Below, piece after piece: positions 12,910 to 15,653 of a stretch of DNA of 15,653 nucleotides. The translations under genes and the position numbers were made by a program. How positions within the stretch are numbered: position 1 is the first letter of the stretch; every line of letters begins with the position of its first letter. The DNA lies in NCBI GenBank assembly GCA_029050385.1, contig JAIDMV010000298.1, positions 1 to 15,653 on the forward strand. Reading direction: 5' to 3'. The notes under the pieces are model-generated. The model was not told the DNA's origin, did no database searches, and saw only the letters and a program-made list of their open reading frames with translations. This DNA comes from Anaeroplasmataceae bacterium. Lineage in GTDB: Bacteria > Bacillota_I > Bacilli_A > Acholeplasmatales > Anaeroplasmataceae.

Positions 12910-14495
12910 TCTTGCACCTCCACAAAAGGGATAACCCTTTGATTTTCCATTTCTTTGCTTCTATGAGAAATAAAGATGATTGTCTTATGAAGCTCTGTTA
13001 AACGACTCATAATGATTTCTTCATTTTTACTATCTAACGCACTAGAAAACTCATCTAATAATAAAATAGGGCGATCACTTAATAATGCAATAGCTATCCA
13101 TATTCTTTGAATCTGGCCTAAGGAAAGCCCACTTCCTCTTTCCTTAAGAACTGTATCTAAGCCTTCAGGAAGCTCTAATAATTCATCATAAATGTTTGTA
13201 AGCTTTAATGCTTCTATTGCTTCTTCTTTACTTTTACCAGTTAGGATATAAATATTTTCTGCTATACTTCCACTAAACAATATATTTTCCTGTGGCACAT
13301 AACTAAATAATTTTCTTGAAACTGGAAACTCTTCATTTTGATATTTCATATAGATTCTTCCTGCATCAGGTTTTAAAAACCCCATCAGCAACATAAACAC
13401 CGTTGTTTTCCCAATGCCTGAGGGACCTTGAAATAAAACAATTTCTTCTTTTTTTATTTCAAAAGTAAAATCTTTAATCACAGGCTCTTCATGATAAGCA
13501 AAGCTAACATGTTCAAATACTATAGAATCAAAATCATTTGGAAGGCTTTCATTTTCTTCCTTGTTTAGCAAATAAACTTCTTGTATTCTTTTTTTAGAAG
13601 CTTGAGCCAAGTTATACTGATTCCATAAGGAAGAAAAAGAAATTAAAGGCATTTGAATATTATTTAGTAATTGAACTAATGCAATCATACTACCATAAGT
13701 TAAAAGTTGTACACTAATTCCATATGCTCCATAGCATAATGCAAATAAATAAATGATATTACTAAAACCAAAAAATCCACTATTTGCAACAAACAATATA
13801 CGATTTCTTTTCTTTTTTGTTTCTATTTGATTTTTATTTAAGACATCAAAATGAGAATTAGAATATGCTGTAGCATCATAGGCCTGAATCAACTTCATTT
13901 GAGCAATAGATTCTAAAATATATCCATTGAATTTACCCTCACTTTCTAATACCTTATGATGATGAGGGCGTATCAACTTAGAATATAGTTTGGCAAGACC
14001 AAAACCTAAAATACCACAGCTTAAAATCAATACCAAAAACCATACGTCTAAATAAACTACAATTCCAATTGCCAAAATTAATCTAGTTGCCTGACGCACA
14101 AAGTCAGGTATAGTTTCTAATTCTTTACGAATCACATGATTTATATCTGTCGTAAATAACTGCTCGATTTGTGCTGTATGGTAGGAAGTTACTTGAGTGT
14201 ATTCATTTTGAAATATCATATAAAATAAATCCTCCTTGATTTCCTTTTCTCTTTTCAAAGAAAAACGGAAATATAAAAATCCCTCAAGCATATATAACAG
14301 AATATCCATAACTATAGCTATACATACACCTACAATATTCCATACTAACGGCATCAAATTTGGTTGTTCTAGCTTTGATGCATCAACAGCAATATTTACA
14401 AGATTACTAGTCAAAACAGGAACAGCTAGTAAGAAACAAGAATAAAGGAAATCTACCAAAGATAAAATAATACTATATTTCTTTCTTGACATCAT
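12906..14495 (-). CDS. ABC transporter, fused membrane and ATPase domains (exporter type)
   Basis: A half-transporter that would dimerise and drive export with ATP. Membrane segments are seen at about 10-37, 50-75, 134-170 and 235-280. The ATPase domain (about 325-529) is complete: Walker A GPSGIGKTT (357-365), Q-loop YVPQEN (399-404), signature LSLGQ (457-461), Walker B ILLLDE (477-482), D-loop SALD and H-loop His511. There is no N-terminal C39 peptidase domain, so any leader removal must come from another protein; the S26-type peptidase directly upstream is the obvious candidate. The ATGATG start overlaps the TGA of that gene by 4 nt, and the stop overlaps the nucleotidyltransferase by 4 nt. 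Export of a modified peptide is inferred from the operon. Confidence 0.92.
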   Translation of the reverse strand: MMSRKKYSIILSLVDFLYSCFLLAVPVLTSNLVNIAVDASKLEQPNLMPLVWNIVGVCIAIVMDILLYMLEGFLYFRFSLKREKEIKEDLFYMIFQNEYTQVTSYHTAQIEQLFTTDINHVIRKELETIPDFVRQATRLILAIGIVVYLDVWFLVLILSCGILGFGLAKLYSKLIRPHHHKVLESEGKFNGYILESIAQMKLIQAYDATAYSNSHFDVLNKNQIETKKKRNRILFVANSGFFGFSNIIYLFALCYGAYGISVQLLTYGSMIALVQLLNNIQMPLISFSSLWNQYNLAQASKKRIQEVYLLNKEENESLPNDFDSIVFEHVSFAYHEEPVIKDFTFEIKKEEIVLFQGPSGIGKTTVFMLLMGFLKPDAGRIYMKYQNEEFPVSRKLFSYVPQENILFSGSIAENIYILTGKSKEEAIEALKLTNIYDELLELPEGLDTVLKERGSGLSLGQIQRIWIAIALLSDRPILLLDEFSSALDSKNEEIIMSRLTELHKTIIFISHRSKEMENQRVIPFVEVQE

Positions 14496-14908
14496 AATAC
14501 CTTACCACAAAACCAACGAAAAAGCTTAGAACGCACTAAAAAAGTATACATACGATACTTAAAGCTGTTTAAGTTATATTGTTTTTCCCTTCCCTGTTTT
14601 TTATAGGCAATGACTTTACCAATACATTGTTCCATAGTTATACCTAGTTCCTCTTTAACCTGATGGTCTCCAACGAAAGTAAAGCTATCTTTCTTTACTC
14701 TTCTAATTCTGTGAAGAACAAACTGTTTGTTCTCTCTACGATAAAAAACAATATCTCCTTTTTTTAATGTAGAGATTGCCTCTAGCACTACTAAATCGTT
14801 TGTATGCAATAAAGGCTGCATACTTGTTCCATGCACAGGAAAAGTAAAGGTATTTCCATTTTGAAATGCTTCGAGAATTAAAGGATAGAAATCCTCAACT
14901 TTAATCAT
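14492..14908 (-). CDS. S26/S24-like signal peptidase, Ser-His (S26B) type, without obvious membrane anchor
   Basis: A small protease (138 aa from ATG 14908). GTSMQPLL carries the catalytic Ser29; the second motif KGDIVFY...FVLHRI places His66 where bacterial SPase I has Lys, as in archaeal/ER-type and SipW peptidases. FVGD near 79-82 is the third conserved motif. No N-terminal hydrophobic anchor is visible, and only a short basic-hydrophobic tail (YTFLVRSKLFRWFCGK) is present, so it may act in the cytosol or at the membrane face. A GTG start at 14920 is also in frame, but ATG 14908 overlaps the PqqD-like stop by 8 nt, typical of translational coupling; neither has a strong ribosome site. Cleaving the leader of a peptide substrate is inference. 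Confidence 0.8.
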   Translation of the reverse strand: MIKVEDFYPLILEAFQNGNTFTFPVHGTSMQPLLHTNDLVVLEAISTLKKGDIVFYRRENKQFVLHRIRRVKKDSFTFVGDHQVKEELGITMEQCIGKVIAYKKQGREKQYNLNSFKYRMYTFLVRSKLFRWFCGKVL

Positions 14909-15167
14909 GATAAATACCACGCTTTTTTAATTCATCGATAAATTCAAAAATATCTTTAAGAACAACATCATAGTCCACTTCATATTCCTCTACCATATGG
15001 TAAGCAATCTCTAATGGTGCTTTATCATTCTTTAATTGCTCATAAATAAAAGCTCCTGTGGAAGAAACATTATATACTTTACTAAAATCTACTCCTCCAT
15101 CTGATAAAGGAATAATCATATAATCCTCTCCAACATGCTTTAAAATATAATTGTTATTTATAGGCAT
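14901..15167 (-). CDS. PqqD-like peptide-binding protein (RiPP recognition element)
   Basis: 88 residues that fit the PqqD family (PF05402) from end to end: an N-terminal strand pair (YILKHVGEDYMIIPL), the typical VDFSKVYNVSSTGAFIYEQL stretch, then a helical part (IAYHMVEEYEVDYDVVLKDI, then DELKKRGI). PqqD-like domains bind the leader of ribosomal peptides and present it to modifying enzymes. Here it stands alone, not fused to an enzyme. ATG 15167 has GGAGATGG upstream inside the preceding gene's end, overlaps that gene by 10 nt, and the stop overlaps the peptidase gene, so stoichiometric expression is likely. Which peptide it binds is not shown. Confidence 0.88.
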   Translation of the reverse strand: MPINNNYILKHVGEDYMIIPLSDGGVDFSKVYNVSSTGAFIYEQLKNDKAPLEIAYHMVEEYEVDYDVVLKDIFEFIDELKKRGIYHD

Positions 15168-15653
15168 AAGTCCATCTCCAATCTTTCTTTTAATGTTGTA
15201 ACTGCCTCTTCTTCCATATTACATCCATAATAATACATAGGCAGTTCTAATATTCTGTCTACAACCATATTCCATGCGTCAATAGAATCCTTCCTAGGAG
15301 GCTCTATTTGTCCTAATAATAAACGCATTGCTTCATTTGGCTTTAGTTTCTTTACTATATTCGTTTTTGATTGATACAAAAATACTATACAAGATAAAGG
15401 CGCAATAATATTCTGATGAATTTGGTGTTTGCCACTCCACGGATTAGAATACAAGACTAAACGATTGTCTTCTAAAACAATGATATTCTTATCATCATTT
15501 AAAGCTAAAGCATCTGTATAGTTCCTCCAAAGTCTTGCGTGAGTGCTTTTCCCCGTTCCACTTTTTGCACTAAATAATATCCCTTTATTGTGATATACAA
15601 TAGAAGATGAATGTATAAATAAAGAATTCTTTTTTTTGTTTAATATATAAAGC
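15158..15653 (-). CDS. HPr-kinase-like P-loop protein, C-terminal part, cut by window edge
   Basis: The frame is open to the right edge, giving 164 residues of the C-terminus. The first recognisable motif is a Walker A loop SAKSGTGKSTHARLW, followed by NDDKNIIVLED, then LYSNPWSGKHQIHQNIIAPL, and PMYYYGCNMEEEAV near the end. This pattern matches the HprK-C-like proteins found in lasso-peptide and PqqD-linked clusters, not the true HPr kinase that acts on the sugar phosphotransferase system. The TTG at 15454 is not the start, since the P-loop lies upstream of it. In paeninodin-type clusters a homologue phosphorylates the precursor's C-terminal serine; the peptide in this window ends in Lys, so a different target or role is possible. 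Confidence 0.85.
   Translation of the reverse strand, partial: LYILNKKKNSLFIHSSSIVYHNKGILFSAKSGTGKSTHARLWRNYTDALALNDDKNIIVLEDNRLVLYSNPWSGKHQIHQNIIAPLSCIVFLYQSKTNIVKKLKPNEAMRLLLGQIEPPRKDSIDAWNMVVDRILELPMYYYGCNMEEEAVTTLKERLEMDLCL

Noticed and set aside
14908..14920. GTG 14920 as start of the S26-type peptidase
   Set aside because: Possible, but the ATG at 14908 overlaps the previous stop in the usual coupled form, and the extra residues (MVFI) fit no conserved feature.
15158..15454. Separate 98-residue protein starting at TTG 15454
   Set aside because: The same frame stays open upstream to the edge and contains a Walker A motif, so this is the tail of a longer HprK-like protein.

Overview
The window is AT-rich DNA that reads with the standard bacterial code: the S26 peptidase and ABC genes end in TGA, and tryptophan is TGG. 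The gene set fits a low-GC Bacillota (Bacilli/Erysipelotrichia-like), probably a gut commensal that makes peptidoglycan. The signs are a class A penicillin-binding protein, lipobox lipoproteins, InlB/Listeria-Bacteroides repeats, long alpha-helical surface repeats and consensus sigma-A promoters. The organism assignment is inference; there is no rRNA or marker gene.

Layout, left to right. (1) 1-873, minus: N-terminal 291 codons of a FAD-dependent oxidoreductase, cut by the window edge. (2) 1031-2086, minus: a class II Fic AMP-transferase with an intact catalytic motif and its own inhibitory helix, followed by a terminator (991-1019). A perfect inverted repeat sits on its GTG start. (3) 2250-3944, plus: a compact class A PBP. 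(4) A bidirectional terminator (4075-4112). (5) 4127-9652, minus: an 1841-residue lipoprotein with eight InlB-type repeats, a pectate-lyase-like beta-helix, five helical repeats and a C-terminal beta domain. (6) 9872-9997, minus: a 41-residue peptide gene that is easily missed, followed by a strong hairpin. (7) 10019-11563, minus: a secreted multi-beta-domain protein just upstream of the peptide. It is driven by a consensus TTGACA-17-TATAAT promoter whose spacer holds eight consecutive G and which is flanked by LacI/CcpA-type palindromes. (8) A terminator (11791-11810). (9) 11818-15653, minus: a tightly overlapping operon reading HPr-kinase-like P-loop protein (cut by the right edge), PqqD-like protein, S26B-type peptidase, ABC exporter and nucleotidyltransferase.

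How the genes may work together. The right-hand operon has the accessory parts of a ribosomally made, modified peptide (RiPP) pathway: a PqqD-type leader-binding protein, a peptidase, an exporter, and the HPrK-like kinase and nucleotidyltransferase that also occur in lasso-peptide clusters of Bacillota. No cyclase, radical SAM enzyme or other core-modifying enzyme is visible, though one could lie beyond the right edge. The 41-residue peptide, in the next transcription unit on the same strand, has the layout of a leader plus short core and is the best candidate substrate. If so, the system would link a peptide-processing/export machine with a carbohydrate-controlled, possibly phase-variable operon for secreted glycan-targeting proteins. 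This link is a hypothesis; the gene calls are well supported.
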